Positions 49,050 to 59,150 are shown, counted from the first letter of the stretch. The stretch is 64,000 bases of DNA from Bacteroidota bacterium (GCA_016713525.1 JADJOZ010000001.1:558001-622000); one strand, 5' to 3'. The notes: generated from the letters alone by a model not told the origin. Numbers and translations: made by a program.

Positions 49050-51698
49050 ATGAAAAGAATTATTCTAATACTTGCTTTCGTTGTCTGTGCCTTGAGTACG
49101 GGTTATAGCCAGGTAAACATGGTTTGGAATACTGTGTTTGATGTTGCCTTGCCGGGGAAAATGCATGACGGTTCTATTGATAGCAGTGGTAATTTTTATT
49201 TTGTATATTCAACAAATCCTTGGGGACAGGATACCCTGAAGATGCGAAAATATGATAGTCAGGGGAACTTTGTCTGGAGTCAGGTGGTAAAAACATTTGA
49301 TGGCCCAGCCTCTATTGTTCAGGGTATGAGATGTGTAATTGATGATCAACAGAACATTTTATTGGCTATTCATGCTTATCTTACAAGTGCCAACAATAAT
49401 CTTTATTTGTTTAAATATACAAACCAGGGAATAAATGCATGGAGTGATTCGATAACCAACATAAACCTGTTTTATGGCATACAAACAGGCACATCCGGAG
49501 ATTTTTATGTCCAATATGATAGCTTATCAGCAAATTACGGAGTTCAAACCAGGCGTTTCAGCAGTTCCGGATCCCCGCTGTACGTTTCTAGCATCGATCA
49601 TTTTATTGGTAATACTGGTGCAAACAATATGACACTCGATAATTTGGGCAATCTCTGGTTTAATAGTACTGTTATTACAAGCACAGCGGATACCACTAAA
49701 TGGTATAAACTGGATCCTGCAGGAAACCTTGTCGATTCCTTGCATATACCTCTCAGCTGGCCCGGAGCGATGGTATTTGACAGCCAAAACAACATGACTG
49801 TCTGTTACAATATAACCTATCCGCCCAATGCTAACCAATATGATTCTCTAATTGCAGGCTTCAGCCGTTATGATTCCAATATGAATCTCATTTGGGATAC
49901 AGGACCTACAGAACTCCACAGGATTTTGAAGATGTATCAGAACGCAGGCGATGTGTATGTATATGGTGAAATAACCAGTTTTGCTGCTAACGGCGAAGCA
50001 GCGAGGTTATCCAGGATTGATACCTCCGGAACAATTTTATGGGTAGATAAATTCGATATCTCCCTTTCCGGGAAATCAGTCTACATGTTTAGCCATCTAT
50101 TGCCTGATGATAACGGCAACCCTGTTTTGGCAGGAGGCTATTTCCCTCCGGGTTATGAAACCACCTATGATACCGATATGTTTTATGTCCGCACCGCCGA
50201 CAGCTCCGGAACTATCACTGCTTATGAGGAATATTTTAATCCTGACATTTATGCAAGGGTGAACGCCTCTAGAATAATTAATAATCAATTGTACCTGATG
50301 TCAAAAGGAACTGCAATGACGCTCTACCAGCTTTGTCTGTCCTGTACGCCCACGCTGACCGGCAATGTATATTACGACTCCGACAGCAGTTGCACCAAAA
50401 ACGGACTGGAAACCGGGATTTCGAGTGGAGTATATATTCAACCCGGGTCAACTTACCTTCATACCGATTCATCAGGCAATTACAAGGCACACCTTACCGA
50501 TAATAACTATCAGGTAATTTTCCCTGCCCTTTACAACTACCCCGGATCTTGCAATACCGACACCATTTCCGTCACCATCGCCGGCGGAATCCCCGTAACA
50601 CAGGTCGATCATGGAAAATACCTTAATCCTGCAATAAACGATATGATTATGGAGTATGGTCACGGTTTTTTGCGACCCGGATTTAACTGCGAATATGCAC
50701 TGCGTTATACCAACATAGGAGGGTCTGTGCAGTCCGGCATGGTTGAGTTTATTTGTGATTCCAGCCTCGACTTTCTTCAATCCGTACCACCGCCAACAGC
50801 TATTGTGGGTGATACCTTGCAATGGTCGTTTTCAAACCTGGCCTTAGCCTCCTATAACGACATTCACATAACATTGAAAGTCGATTCAGCTACAGCAATT
50901 GGCACCTATGTGCTGAACAACATCAGTGTTTCGGGTAACATACCTGATATTAATCCCTCCGACAACGTTATTACTGATTCATCCCTTGTTACCGGTTCAT
51001 TCGATCCAAATGACAAATCCGTATTGCCAAGAGGAGTGGGGCCGCAGGGGTTTGTTACAGCAAGCGACACGGCATTCAGTTACACCATTCGTTTCGAAAA
51101 TACCGGAAGTGATACCGCATTCATGGTTACTATTATGGATGTTTTGGATGCTGATCTGGATATTGCTACAATCCGCCCGGGGTTATCGAGTCATAATTAT
51201 ACCTGGGAAATTATCAATGGAAACACCTTAAGAATCCGGTTTATCAATATCTATTTACCCGACATGACTCATCCAAATGAAAATAAAGGTTACGTATGCT
51301 TTTCCATCCGCCAAAAGCAGGGTCTTCAGCCTGGAACAGTGATCAGTAACTCAGCCCAGATTTACTTTGATTTTAATGTGCCGGTGAGTACAAATACCAC
51401 GATAAATACCATTTTTAATCCTCTTTCCATTTCTGAAATTTCCGTACCCTCATTCCGGATATATCCCAATCCGGCGAGTGATAAAATAACAGTCAATTAT
51501 AATCAGCGGATTGCCAAATTGGTCATCTATAACATCTATGGACAGGCAGTAAAAATTGTAAGGCCGGGTTATGCCTTGCATGAACCTGGTTCCCAAGAAA
51601 TCGATATATCTGAACTTGCTTCAGGGATTTATTTTGTAAGCATTAACGATGCTAATTCCAATGGGGAGAGATTCGTGAAATTGCAACAGGAGCATTAA
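49050..51698 (+). CDS. Large secreted T9SS protein with propeller and DUF11/DUF7619-like domains, 882 aa
   Basis: After the signal peptide (MKRIILILAFVVCALSTGYS) about 400 residues form propeller-like blades (LKMRKYDSQGNFVWSQVV, ARLSRIDTSGTILWVDKFDI). A cysteine-bounded carboxypeptidase-regulatory-like module follows (GNVYYDSDSSCTKNGLETGI), then a conserved-repeat domain (DPNDKSVLPRGVGPQGFVTA ... FSYTIRFENTGSDTAFMVTI). The sorting domain is FRIYPNPASDKITVNYN ... GIYFVSINDA. Codon use is more GC-rich than in neighbouring cassettes, suggesting a different source. Role unknown. Confidence 0.84.
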   Translation: MKRIILILAFVVCALSTGYSQVNMVWNTVFDVALPGKMHDGSIDSSGNFYFVYSTNPWGQDTLKMRKYDSQGNFVWSQVVKTFDGPASIVQGMRCVIDDQQNILLAIHAYLTSANNNLYLFKYTNQGINAWSDSITNINLFYGIQTGTSGDFYVQYDSLSANYGVQTRRFSSSGSPLYVSSIDHFIGNTGANNMTLDNLGNLWFNSTVITSTADTTKWYKLDPAGNLVDSLHIPLSWPGAMVFDSQNNMTVCYNITYPPNANQYDSLIAGFSRYDSNMNLIWDTGPTELHRILKMYQNAGDVYVYGEITSFAANGEAARLSRIDTSGTILWVDKFDISLSGKSVYMFSHLLPDDNGNPVLAGGYFPPGYETTYDTDMFYVRTADSSGTITAYEEYFNPDIYARVNASRIINNQLYLMSKGTAMTLYQLCLSCTPTLTGNVYYDSDSSCTKNGLETGISSGVYIQPGSTYLHTDSSGNYKAHLTDNNYQVIFPALYNYPGSCNTDTISVTIAGGIPVTQVDHGKYLNPAINDMIMEYGHGFLRPGFNCEYALRYTNIGGSVQSGMVEFICDSSLDFLQSVPPPTAIVGDTLQWSFSNLALASYNDIHITLKVDSATAIGTYVLNNISVSGNIPDINPSDNVITDSSLVTGSFDPNDKSVLPRGVGPQGFVTASDTAFSYTIRFENTGSDTAFMVTIMDVLDADLDIATIRPGLSSHNYTWEIINGNTLRIRFINIYLPDMTHPNENKGYVCFSIRQKQGLQPGTVISNSAQIYFDFNVPVSTNTTINTIFNPLSISEISVPSFRIYPNPASDKITVNYNQRIAKLVIYNIYGQAVKIVRPGYALHEPGSQEIDISELASGIYFVSINDANSNGERFVKLQQEH

Positions 51699-51853
51699 GT
51701 GCAATACGGACTTGGCCGATGGCAAAAATGGGGTAGTGGGGTAAAGGTTTATTTTTTCCATTCAACTTCTATAAGTTTTCCATATAGAGTTAAGCAATTT
51801 TGGTTCAAATTCCCTGCTTGCAAACAGAGATAATTCATTTTGACAAGATAAAA

Positions 51854-52339
51854 ATGACAAACAATAAACTTGAAATAAAACTCAGACCAACTGAAATTTC
51901 AGACTTAGACACTTTGTTTCAATTTCAACTTGACAAAGAAGGTGGGTACTTAGCTGCATTTATGCCTAAAGACTCAACAGACAAATCGGCATACATAGTT
52001 AAATACACAAAATTGTTAAACAATCCAACTGTAAATAATCAAACAATTATTCTGGATAATATAATTGTTGGTAGTATTGGCAAGTTCCTTATGGAAGGAG
52101 ACTCAGAAATCACTTATTGGATTGACAGAAAATTTTGGGGGCATGGTATTGCGACAGAAGCACTAAAAAACTTTCTTGATATTGAAACGAGCAGACCAAT
52201 TTTTGGACGAGTAGCGTTTGACAATTTTGGTTCGCAAAAAGTATTGGAAAAATGTGGTTTTGTAAAAATCGGTTCAGATAATGGTTTTGCAAATGCCCGC
52301 CAAGCAGAAATTGAAGAATTGATTTATAAACTGACTTGA
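51854..52339 (+). CDS. GNAT-family N-acetyltransferase, RimJ/RimL-like
   Basis: The start at 51854 (MTNNKLEIKLRPTEISDLDT) gives 161 residues. The upstream ATG at 51800 adds 18 residues not typical of the family. The fold is shown by YWIDRKFWGHGIATEALKNF (motif A, acetyl-CoA pyrophosphate loop) and FDNFGSQKVLEKCGFVKIGS (motif B). Acceptor unknown: protein N-terminus or small molecule. GNAT genes are frequent integron cargo. No signal peptide. Downstream is compound repeat L. Confidence 0.87.
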   Translation: MTNNKLEIKLRPTEISDLDTLFQFQLDKEGGYLAAFMPKDSTDKSAYIVKYTKLLNNPTVNNQTIILDNIIVGSIGKFLMEGDSEITYWIDRKFWGHGIATEALKNFLDIETSRPIFGRVAFDNFGSQKVLEKCGFVKIGSDNGFANARQAEIEELIYKLT

Positions 52340-52450
52340 CAGTGGTCGAAATAAAAATGCCATGTGCTGAATCTTTATCCATTTTAACTTTCATGTGATT
52401 GTCAACATTCACATGGCTTAGTTTTAAAATAGGTTCACAGTTCGCCGGGT

Positions 52451-52651
52451 TATGACAGCCACCACCAATTTGGAATGGGTTATAGCTGTGGCAAGATGCA
52501 GCAAATTAAAGTTTGCAACTCGGTATAACAGGCTGTAAGCACCAGCGGGACTTCGGGGGCCTTTCCTTTTGATTTGTTTATGTAAGAAATCTTTAGTACT
52601 TTTCGGAGGCAGAAGTGAAATGCCGTCACGTCAATAGCCCGAACGTTCTAT
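52451..52651 (+). repeat. ~200-bp compound repeat L ending in an attC-like site
   Basis: First part: TATGACAGCCACCACC to GGTTATAGCTG, a short hairpin-like unit. Second part, 52523-52651, has left box GTATAAC and right box GTTCTAT. The loop carries TTTG (52573-52576), 20 bp, TACTTTTC (52597-52604). About 70% similar by eye to copies N and Q. Confidence 0.68.
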
Positions 52652-52725
52652 GCAACTTTTGGAAGTATCACATTATCAAACCTTCTGAATTCTAATTAGC
52701 TTTACTTAATGCTAACTCAAACGAA

Positions 52726-54336
52726 ATGAACAAAATTAAACTAACACTGCTTTTAGTCTTAGGTGTTAATTTTCTTAATGCTCAAAACACCTTAGTAAAG
52801 ATTTGGGATTTTAGATTTGGAGGAACCGATGTTGATTGGCTAATACAATCTCAACATACGATTGACCAAGGCTATGTTCTTGGAGGATATTCTTTTTCTG
52901 AAAGCAGTGGTGACAAGACGCAGGATGTATGGGGTAATGATGATTACTGGATTGTCAAAATTGATTCACTTGGGAACAAACAGTGGGATAGAGATTTTGG
53001 AGGAACTGGTGATGAAGTATTTTATTCATTACAGCAAACCTCTGATAAGGGATTTATCATAGGAGGCTTGTCTATTTCAGATAGCAGCGGAGATAAAACT
53101 CAAAACTCCTGGGGGTATGAAGATTTTTGGATAGTAAAAACTGATTCCCTGGGTAACAAACAATGGGACAAGGATTATGGTGGTGTTTATGGTGATAGAC
53201 TTCATGGACTGCAACAAACTACTGATGGAGGATATATTCTGGGAGGGTATTCCAATTCTATTATTGGAGGAGATAAAACACAACCAACATGGGGATTTAA
53301 TGATTACTGGATTGTAAAAATAGACTCAATTGGAAATAAGCAATGGGATAAAGATTATGGTGGAACAGATTTTGATTATCTATACTCTTTGCAACAAACT
53401 ACTGATGGTGGATATATTCTTGGAGGATATTCTTCCTCTGGAATTGGTGGTGATAAAACCCATGCATCCTGGGGAGCAGAGGATTATTGGATTGTTAAAA
53501 TAGATTCATTGGGAAATAAACTATGGGATAAAGTTTTTGGGGGAACAAACTCCGATTTGCTTTTTTCACTTCAGCAAACTTCAGATGGTGGATATATTCT
53601 TGGAGGATATTCTTCCTCTGGAATTAATGGTGATAAAACACAAAATACTTGGGGGCTTTCTGATTATTGGATTGTAAAAATCGACTCACTTGGTAATAAG
53701 CAATTGGATAGAGATTTTGGCGGTACAAGTTATGAAGAACTTGATAAGATTTCTGAAACCTCTGACGGAGGATATTTGCTTTCGGGAAATTCCTTTTCTA
53801 ATATTAGCGGTGATAAAACGGAAAATAATCTTGGTGCTCAGCAAACTTGGGTTGTTAAAATAGATTCTTTCGGTAACAAACAGTGGGATAAAACGGTGAA
53901 TTCAATTAGTCAGGATCAAAAAGGATTAGCGATGCAAGTAAATAATGCTTGCTTCCTCATTACAAATTCTTCGCAAAGTGGAATTGGAGGTGATAAAACC
54001 CAATCAAGCCAGGGCAATTATGATTATTGGTTAATAAAATATTGCGATTCCACTTTATCAATTGGTGTAGATATACCAGGTAGTATACTTAAATTTTCTA
54101 TTTATCCAAATCCTTTTAATTCTAAAGTAAAACTTGAAATTCAAAATCATAATTTGAAACAAGCGACGATTTCCATAAGAAACGTTTTTGGACAAATTGT
54201 TTATAGCTACCTGGAAAATTATATTAATACCATTTACATAAAGGAAATTGATTTAAGTTTCCTTGCTAACGGAATTTATTTGTTTGAAATTATAAGTGAT
54301 GGAAGGCGTAGTTTTCAAAAGGTTATCAAAAATTGA
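52726..54336 (+). CDS. Secreted T9SS protein with seven or eight ~56-residue propeller repeats, 536 aa
   Basis: A signal peptide (MNKIKLTLLLVLGVNFLNAQ) precedes repeats such as SLQQTTDGGYILGGYSSSGI followed by GDKTxxxWGxxDYWIVKIDS LGNKQWDKDFGG. The repeats are so regular that copies probably expanded recently. The sorting domain is FSIYPNPFNSKVKLEIQ ... NGIYLFEIISDG. The protein is likely surface exposed. It shares the unit type with the frameshifted gene at 57695 (TPDGGYLLCGDY). Confidence 0.84.
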   Translation: MNKIKLTLLLVLGVNFLNAQNTLVKIWDFRFGGTDVDWLIQSQHTIDQGYVLGGYSFSESSGDKTQDVWGNDDYWIVKIDSLGNKQWDRDFGGTGDEVFYSLQQTSDKGFIIGGLSISDSSGDKTQNSWGYEDFWIVKTDSLGNKQWDKDYGGVYGDRLHGLQQTTDGGYILGGYSNSIIGGDKTQPTWGFNDYWIVKIDSIGNKQWDKDYGGTDFDYLYSLQQTTDGGYILGGYSSSGIGGDKTHASWGAEDYWIVKIDSLGNKLWDKVFGGTNSDLLFSLQQTSDGGYILGGYSSSGINGDKTQNTWGLSDYWIVKIDSLGNKQLDRDFGGTSYEELDKISETSDGGYLLSGNSFSNISGDKTENNLGAQQTWVVKIDSFGNKQWDKTVNSISQDQKGLAMQVNNACFLITNSSQSGIGGDKTQSSQGNYDYWLIKYCDSTLSIGVDIPGSILKFSIYPNPFNSKVKLEIQNHNLKQATISIRNVFGQIVYSYLENYINTIYIKEIDLSFLANGIYLFEIISDGRRSFQKVIKN

Positions 54337-54390
54337 AAATCTGTTTACGGACACTATGCAGTTGGGCTTTGTTGCATCAGCTGGCTATGC

Positions 54391-54523
54391 TTATAACAGG
54401 CCATTGCAGCATGACGGGCGATTTGAGTAAAAAATGTGATTTTGGATTCGTGTGAAATGTAAAGGGGAATTGTTTATCTTTCGTCTTCGGTACCCGTCGG
54501 CGCCATCAGTCGGTCCGTTGTCA
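54391..54523 (+). other. attC-like site M
   Basis: The left box is TTATAAC (54391-54397) and the right box GTTGTCA (54517-54523). Inner arms GACGGG / CCCGTC pair. The loop includes TTTATCTTTCGTC, shared with site C. The length of 133 bp equals that of other sites. Confidence 0.68.
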
Positions 54524-54567
54524 GCAACCCTAACAGACCTTACATCGACAATAAAGACACCAGTCAA

Positions 54568-55926
54568 ATGTATTATAAGACAACAAAAGCTATTAAAATA
54601 GCATCACTTTCTGATAATACGTTTTTACGATATTTCAATTTTATTGCTTTGTATTTTGCACAGGGCGTACCCGAAGGAATGCTTGCGTTCGGAATACCAG
54701 CCTGGATGGCAATGAATGGTAAATCACCTGGGGAGATTGCTGGTTTTGCCGTAGTAACAGTTTTGCCCTGGAGCCTTAAATTTATTGTAGCACCACTAAT
54801 GGATCGTTACACGTATTTGCCTATGGGTAGAAAAAGACCTTGGATACTTTTAGGGCAGATAGGCTTAGTCGTGAGCTGTATTTATATGGCTTATATCCCG
54901 GACCCTTTAAATAATTTAAATCAATTGATGATAGCAGGTTTTTTTGTTTCGTTTTTTGGGGCATTTCAAGATGTGGCTACTGATGGCATGGCGGTTGATA
55001 TTATTCCTGCCCACCAACAGGCAAAAGCTAATGGATTGATGTGGGGTTCAAAAATTATTGGTATTTCACTTTCATTAGCGATTGGAAGTTGGTTACTAAA
55101 CAAATATAATTTTAATATTGCAATACTGATGCTAGCGGTAGTTATTGGCATTGTTATGCTTGTGCCATTATTGTTACGAGAACGACAAGGAGAGAAATTA
55201 GTACCCTGGACTTCAGGTGAAGCTTCAACTGAAACAAAAAAATTACAAATAGAAAGTTGGCGACAAATTTTCAAATCTTTATATAGTGCATTTAGACTAC
55301 GAAACTCACTAATAATTGCGTTGATATTATTTATTAGTATGGGCGGCTTTAAATATGTTTCCACACTGCTTCCCATTTTCACAGTAAAAGAATTAAGTTG
55401 GACAAATTTGGATTACTCAAATTATTATGCAACTGCAAAACTATTTGGCGGGATTGTAGGTATGCTCATTGGGGGATTTTTAATTGACAAATTTGGTAAA
55501 AAGCGCATGATGAATTTTTACTTTTTGAGTTCGATATTTTTCATTATTATTTTTGTTTTATCAACATCATACTGGCATAATAAAAATTTTATATTTGCTT
55601 TTATGATTGTGCAAAATGTTCTATACACTTTTGTTAGTATCGGCATTTTTGCCATTGCGATGCAATGTTGCTGGAAAAAGGTTTCGGCAAGCCAGTTTAC
55701 ATTATTTATGACAATTGGTAATCTTGGACAAACGACATTTGCGGCTTTAATAGGCCCAGTCAGAGATAATTTCAACTGGCAAATTTCACTTTTCGCTTTT
55801 GCAATATTTATTGCACTTGCATTGTTTATTCTACAGTTTTTAAATATTGACAAGCAAATTGAAAGAGTGGCTGAGTTGGAAAACAAAGATTTTGAAAGTA
55901 AAATACTTGAAATGTCTGCCAATTAA
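54568..55926 (+). CDS. MFS transporter, AmpG-like
   Basis: The 452-residue protein has about 12 membrane helices. The N-terminal signature FIALYFAQGVPEGMLAFGIP AWM and VLPWSLKFIVAPLMDRYT, with the helix 2-3 motif MGRKRPWILLGQ, matches the AmpG/acetyl-CoA transporter branch. AmpG imports muropeptides for wall recycling in Gram-negatives, but substrate assignment here is only by similarity. It follows attC-like site M and precedes two small genes without an attC-like site between, so the cassette may hold three genes. Confidence 0.83.
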   Translation: MYYKTTKAIKIASLSDNTFLRYFNFIALYFAQGVPEGMLAFGIPAWMAMNGKSPGEIAGFAVVTVLPWSLKFIVAPLMDRYTYLPMGRKRPWILLGQIGLVVSCIYMAYIPDPLNNLNQLMIAGFFVSFFGAFQDVATDGMAVDIIPAHQQAKANGLMWGSKIIGISLSLAIGSWLLNKYNFNIAILMLAVVIGIVMLVPLLLRERQGEKLVPWTSGEASTETKKLQIESWRQIFKSLYSAFRLRNSLIIALILFISMGGFKYVSTLLPIFTVKELSWTNLDYSNYYATAKLFGGIVGMLIGGFLIDKFGKKRMMNFYFLSSIFFIIIFVLSTSYWHNKNFIFAFMIVQNVLYTFVSIGIFAIAMQCCWKKVSASQFTLFMTIGNLGQTTFAALIGPVRDNFNWQISLFAFAIFIALALFILQFLNIDKQIERVAELENKDFESKILEMSAN

Positions 55927-56035
55927 AAGATGAAAAGTATATTTTGACTGTTAGTGCTTAATATTCAAATGGGCCAGCTGCTACTGTGGGAAAACGGTAG
56001 TTATAATTATGCAAACCGAAAATAGCATCACAACA

Positions 56036-56302
56036 ATGAATGAAAATAAATTTTGCCAGAGCTGTGGATTCCCATTGAAGAAGGACAAAAAAGGTGGTGG
56101 GACTGAAAAAGAAGGTACAATAAGCAGAAAGTTTTGTTCGATGTGCTATGAGAATGGTGAATTTCTGACTCCACCTGAAATTGATACTGCCGAAAAAATG
56201 CAGAAGTTTTGCATCCAAGAAATGAAGAAGGACGGAATCAACGGTTTCTTTGCGTGGCTGGCTACAAGGTCAATTCCAAAACTTGATAGATGGAAACGAT
56301 AG
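56036..56302 (+). CDS. Small zinc-ribbon protein, 88 aa
   Basis: Starting at ATG 56036 (MNENKFCQSCGFPLKKDKKG), two pairs of cysteines (CQSC and, ~25 residues later, FCSMCYENGEF) form a putative zinc ribbon of the type found in small Bacteroidota and Firmicutes proteins. The C-terminus is helical (EKMQKFCIQEMKKDGINGFF). An ATG at 56009 would add nine residues. No catalytic site. A regulatory or nucleic-acid role is possible. Confidence 0.78.
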   Translation: MNENKFCQSCGFPLKKDKKGGGTEKEGTISRKFCSMCYENGEFLTPPEIDTAEKMQKFCIQEMKKDGINGFFAWLATRSIPKLDRWKR

Positions 56303-56351
56303 TGCATGCACCAATCCTTGAAAAAATGAAAGTCATTTATTAATAAAGTTA

Positions 56352-57281
56352 ATGAAACATCAACAAATCATAGACTGGTTATTGGAGGGAGATGTCTCTA
56401 TTCAATATCAAGTTTACCGTGATTTATTAGATATAGACAAAAAGAAACTTCAGACCCGAATAGCAAATGAAGGCTGGGGTATGGAAATTTTATCAAAACG
56501 TCATTCAAATGGTCATTGGGGAGATAGATTTTATCAGCCCAAATGGATTTCGACTCACTACTCCTTGCTTGACCTTCGCAATTTAAACCTTCCTTCAAAC
56601 AATGAGATTGTAAAAGACACTATTGAATTGGTTCTAAAAAATGACAAAGCTGAAGATGGAGGCATTCGTTTAGGACCAGGATCAGCCCAACATAGTGATG
56701 TTTGTGTAAATGGTATGTTTTTGAATTACGCCTCTTATTTCAATACATCTGAGATAAAGCTTCAACCTGTTATTGACAGCATTTTGGCTGAAATAATGCC
56801 AGATGGAGGCTTTAATTGTCGGACAACAAGAAGTGGAGCTGTACACAGCTCATTGCATTCCACTATTTCAGTGCTCGAAGGATTTACCGAATTCCAGAAA
56901 GCTGGGTACACATACAGAAAAAAGGAAATTTCTGAAGCTATAAAAACTGGAATTGAATTAATATTAATACACCGGTTATTTTTGTCAAACCGAACAGGTC
57001 AGATAATTGATAAAAACTTCTTGAAGTTAAGTTATCCATGCAGGTGGCGGTATGACATTCTCAGAGCCATGGATTATTTTCAGTTTGCAGGAATTAAATG
57101 GGACAACAGAATGACAGAAGCTTTGACCTATTTGAATAAAAAACAAAATGATGATGGATCATGGAACGTTCAGGCTGCTCATGCTGGACAAGTACACTTA
57201 ACCATGGAGAAAGCAGGAAAACCAAGCAAGTGGAACACATTAAGAATGTTACGTATAAAGAAACATTTTGAAAAAGAATAA
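56352..57281 (+). CDS. Prenyltransferase/squalene-cyclase-like alpha-toroid protein, 309 aa
   Basis: A soluble helical protein with repeats of the alpha/alpha-toroid kind: GHWGDRFYQPKWISTHYSLL, DGGFNCRTTRSGAVHSSLHS, LTYLNKKQNDDGSWNVQA. The classical DxDD or QW catalytic motifs of cyclases are not evident, so enzyme function is unproven. No signal peptide. Its start is 50 bp after the zinc-ribbon gene. Confidence 0.7.
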   Translation: MKHQQIIDWLLEGDVSIQYQVYRDLLDIDKKKLQTRIANEGWGMEILSKRHSNGHWGDRFYQPKWISTHYSLLDLRNLNLPSNNEIVKDTIELVLKNDKAEDGGIRLGPGSAQHSDVCVNGMFLNYASYFNTSEIKLQPVIDSILAEIMPDGGFNCRTTRSGAVHSSLHSTISVLEGFTEFQKAGYTYRKKEISEAIKTGIELILIHRLFLSNRTGQIIDKNFLKLSYPCRWRYDILRAMDYFQFAGIKWDNRMTEALTYLNKKQNDDGSWNVQAAHAGQVHLTMEKAGKPSKWNTLRMLRIKKHFEKE

Positions 57282-57302
57282 CTATAGCTAATAAGCTTTG
57301 TG

Positions 57303-57434
57303 CTTTAACGGGTGGTAGGTATGAATAGAAGAATTTGAGCAATTAATAGACGTTTGTGCTGGCAGGCTCCCGATAGCTATCGGGATCGGTTTCGAAAGCT
57401 CAAAAAGTGACACATCACATCATCATTGTTAGGT
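57303..57434 (+). other. Possible attC-like site N' (weak)
   Basis: The left box CTTTAAC (57303-57309) and right box GTTAGGT (57428-57434) fit the patterns, and the 132-bp distance equals other sites. Inner pairing is poor. The loop contains the perfect 18-bp palindrome TCCCGATAGCTATCGGGA (57368-57385). Confidence 0.42.
57368..57385. repeat. Perfect palindrome TCCCGATAGCTATCGGGA
   Basis: An 18-bp dyad. Exact or near copies occur at 42966-42985, 43033-43050, 46495-46514 and 46564-46579, and half-copies at 11702 and 24657. Most lie within attC-like loops or next to T9SS genes. Confidence 0.75.
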
Positions 57435-57464
57435 GCAAAGAAATCGGAATACAAATCGCCGCAC

Positions 57465-57665
57465 GTGACAGCCACCGCCCGTACGGACGGTGTTTTAGCC
57501 GTAGAACGGTGAGGTTAAATCAGTTGCGCAATGCGGTATAACAGGTTGTAAGCACCAGTAGGGCTTAGGGGACCTTTCGTTTTGATTTGCTTATATAAGA
57601 AATCTTTAGTACTTTTCGGTGGCTGCAGGGAAGTTCCGCCAGCGCTAACTTCTGGATCGTTACAA
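57465..57665 (+). repeat. ~200-bp compound repeat N ending in an attC-like site
   Basis: First part: GTGACAGCCACCGCCC. The attC-like part has left box GTATAAC (57536-57542) and right box GTTACAA (57659-57665). The loop promoter-like pair is TTTG (57586-57589), 20 bp, TACTTTTC (57610-57617), pointing at the gene starting 30 bp beyond the site. Confidence 0.68.
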
Positions 57666-57694
57666 CTAATGCAATTATGTTATATGAAGGAACT

Positions 57695-59150
57695 ATGCGT
57701 TTGAAAGGATTAATTTCAATATTGATTTTTGTTTCGTTGAAAGTGGGAGCTCAAATTACTTTTGAGAAAAAATATACACCATCTTTGCAACAATACGGAA
57801 GAGAAATCTTTGAGACCTCTGATCATGGGTTTTTCCTTCAAGGTACCATCGAACAAGGCTGGCGAAATTGCTATCTTATTAAAACAGATTCGTTAGGAGA
57901 TACTTTGTGGACCAAGCTATATGGAACAGATTCTATTCAATTTTATGCACATGACATGACCAGAACTCCAGATGGAGGGTATCTTTTATGTGGTGATTAC
58001 CAGGAAGTACTAACCTATCCCAGTATGGATAGTTATGTACAAAAGATTGATAGCTTAGGAAATCAAGTTTGGTTCAATTTATTCGGATGGCCCACTGTAC
58101 TAAATGGTAATAAAGATCATGCTGATTTAATAAGAAGCCTGAATGATGGTTCAGTCATTGTTGAAGGATCAACCAAAGACTATTATGTTGGTATTGGCAA
58201 TTACATCCCGGTAGGTCAGGGCTTTCGATCCTACTTAGCAAAATTTGATACAGCAGGGATGTTAGTACAGATCAAGACCGTTAGTCTGTTACTCGATACT
58301 CTGTGGGGACAAAATTTTCAGGCTTTGGATATTGAAACGATTGGAGACAGTTTATTGGTTAGGGGTCCCTTCCGCTCCTTATTTTCCAAATGGAGGAGGA
58401 ACAACTTTGGTTGCACTCGATTCTAATCTGGATACTATTTATACTATTACAAATGGATTAGATAATTATTATGGACTTTCGAAGACAAGCACCAGCGAAC
58501 TTGTTTTATTCGGTCAAGGGTTGCTTGCCAAAATGGATACTTCTGGTACAATCGTATGGGTGACACCAAATGGTTCACCATCTTTTCCGAATGAAATTAT
58601 ACAACTAAGCAACGGTTCCTTTGCTTCTGTGGGAGGCGAGTACCATATTTCACCGTTTTATGGGGATTTTTACAACATTTTTTATCCTTTTAATCAGATA
58701 GTATATTTAGACAAATATGATAATACGGGTAATTTAATGGGAAGCAGTGTTTTTAATTTACCCTCGAGTGTTTTTAAACAACTTGGATATGGTTTAGTAA
58801 ATACTTTCGATAACGGATTTGCATTTGTTGGATATAATGATCAGAGTATTTGGCTAGTAAAAACGGACAGTACAGGGAATTTTAGTACAGGTTTAAATGG
58901 GTCATCTTTGGAGTCTGATAATTTAAAATCATTTCCTAATCCTGTGAGCGATAAATGTTCCATATTTTCCTCAAACATCATTTCCGAAATCACATTGTTG
59001 AATTCAGCAGGAGAGGTTTTGGATAGAATTAATGTCAATGACACAACGTACAGCTTAGATATGTTGAAATACCCGAATGCATTATATTTTGTTGAAGTTA
59101 CAAACAATACTGGAAATAAATCAAGGCTGAAAATAGTAGTTGTTCATTGA
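57695..59150 (+). CDS. Secreted T9SS protein with propeller repeats (one frameshift)
   Basis: The start at 57695 (MRLKGLISILIFVSLKVGAQ) fits a signal peptide. The first frame runs to 58426 and the second resumes within 58332-59150. A G4 run at 58362-58365 read as G3 joins them as LLVRVPSAPYFPNGGGTTLV. Blades include TPDGGYLLCGDYQEV and NGFAFVGYNDQSIWLVKTDS TGN. The sorting domain is KSFPNPVSDKCSIFSS ... NALYFVEVTNN, ending IVVVH. About 485 residues in all. Function unknown. Confidence 0.78.
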
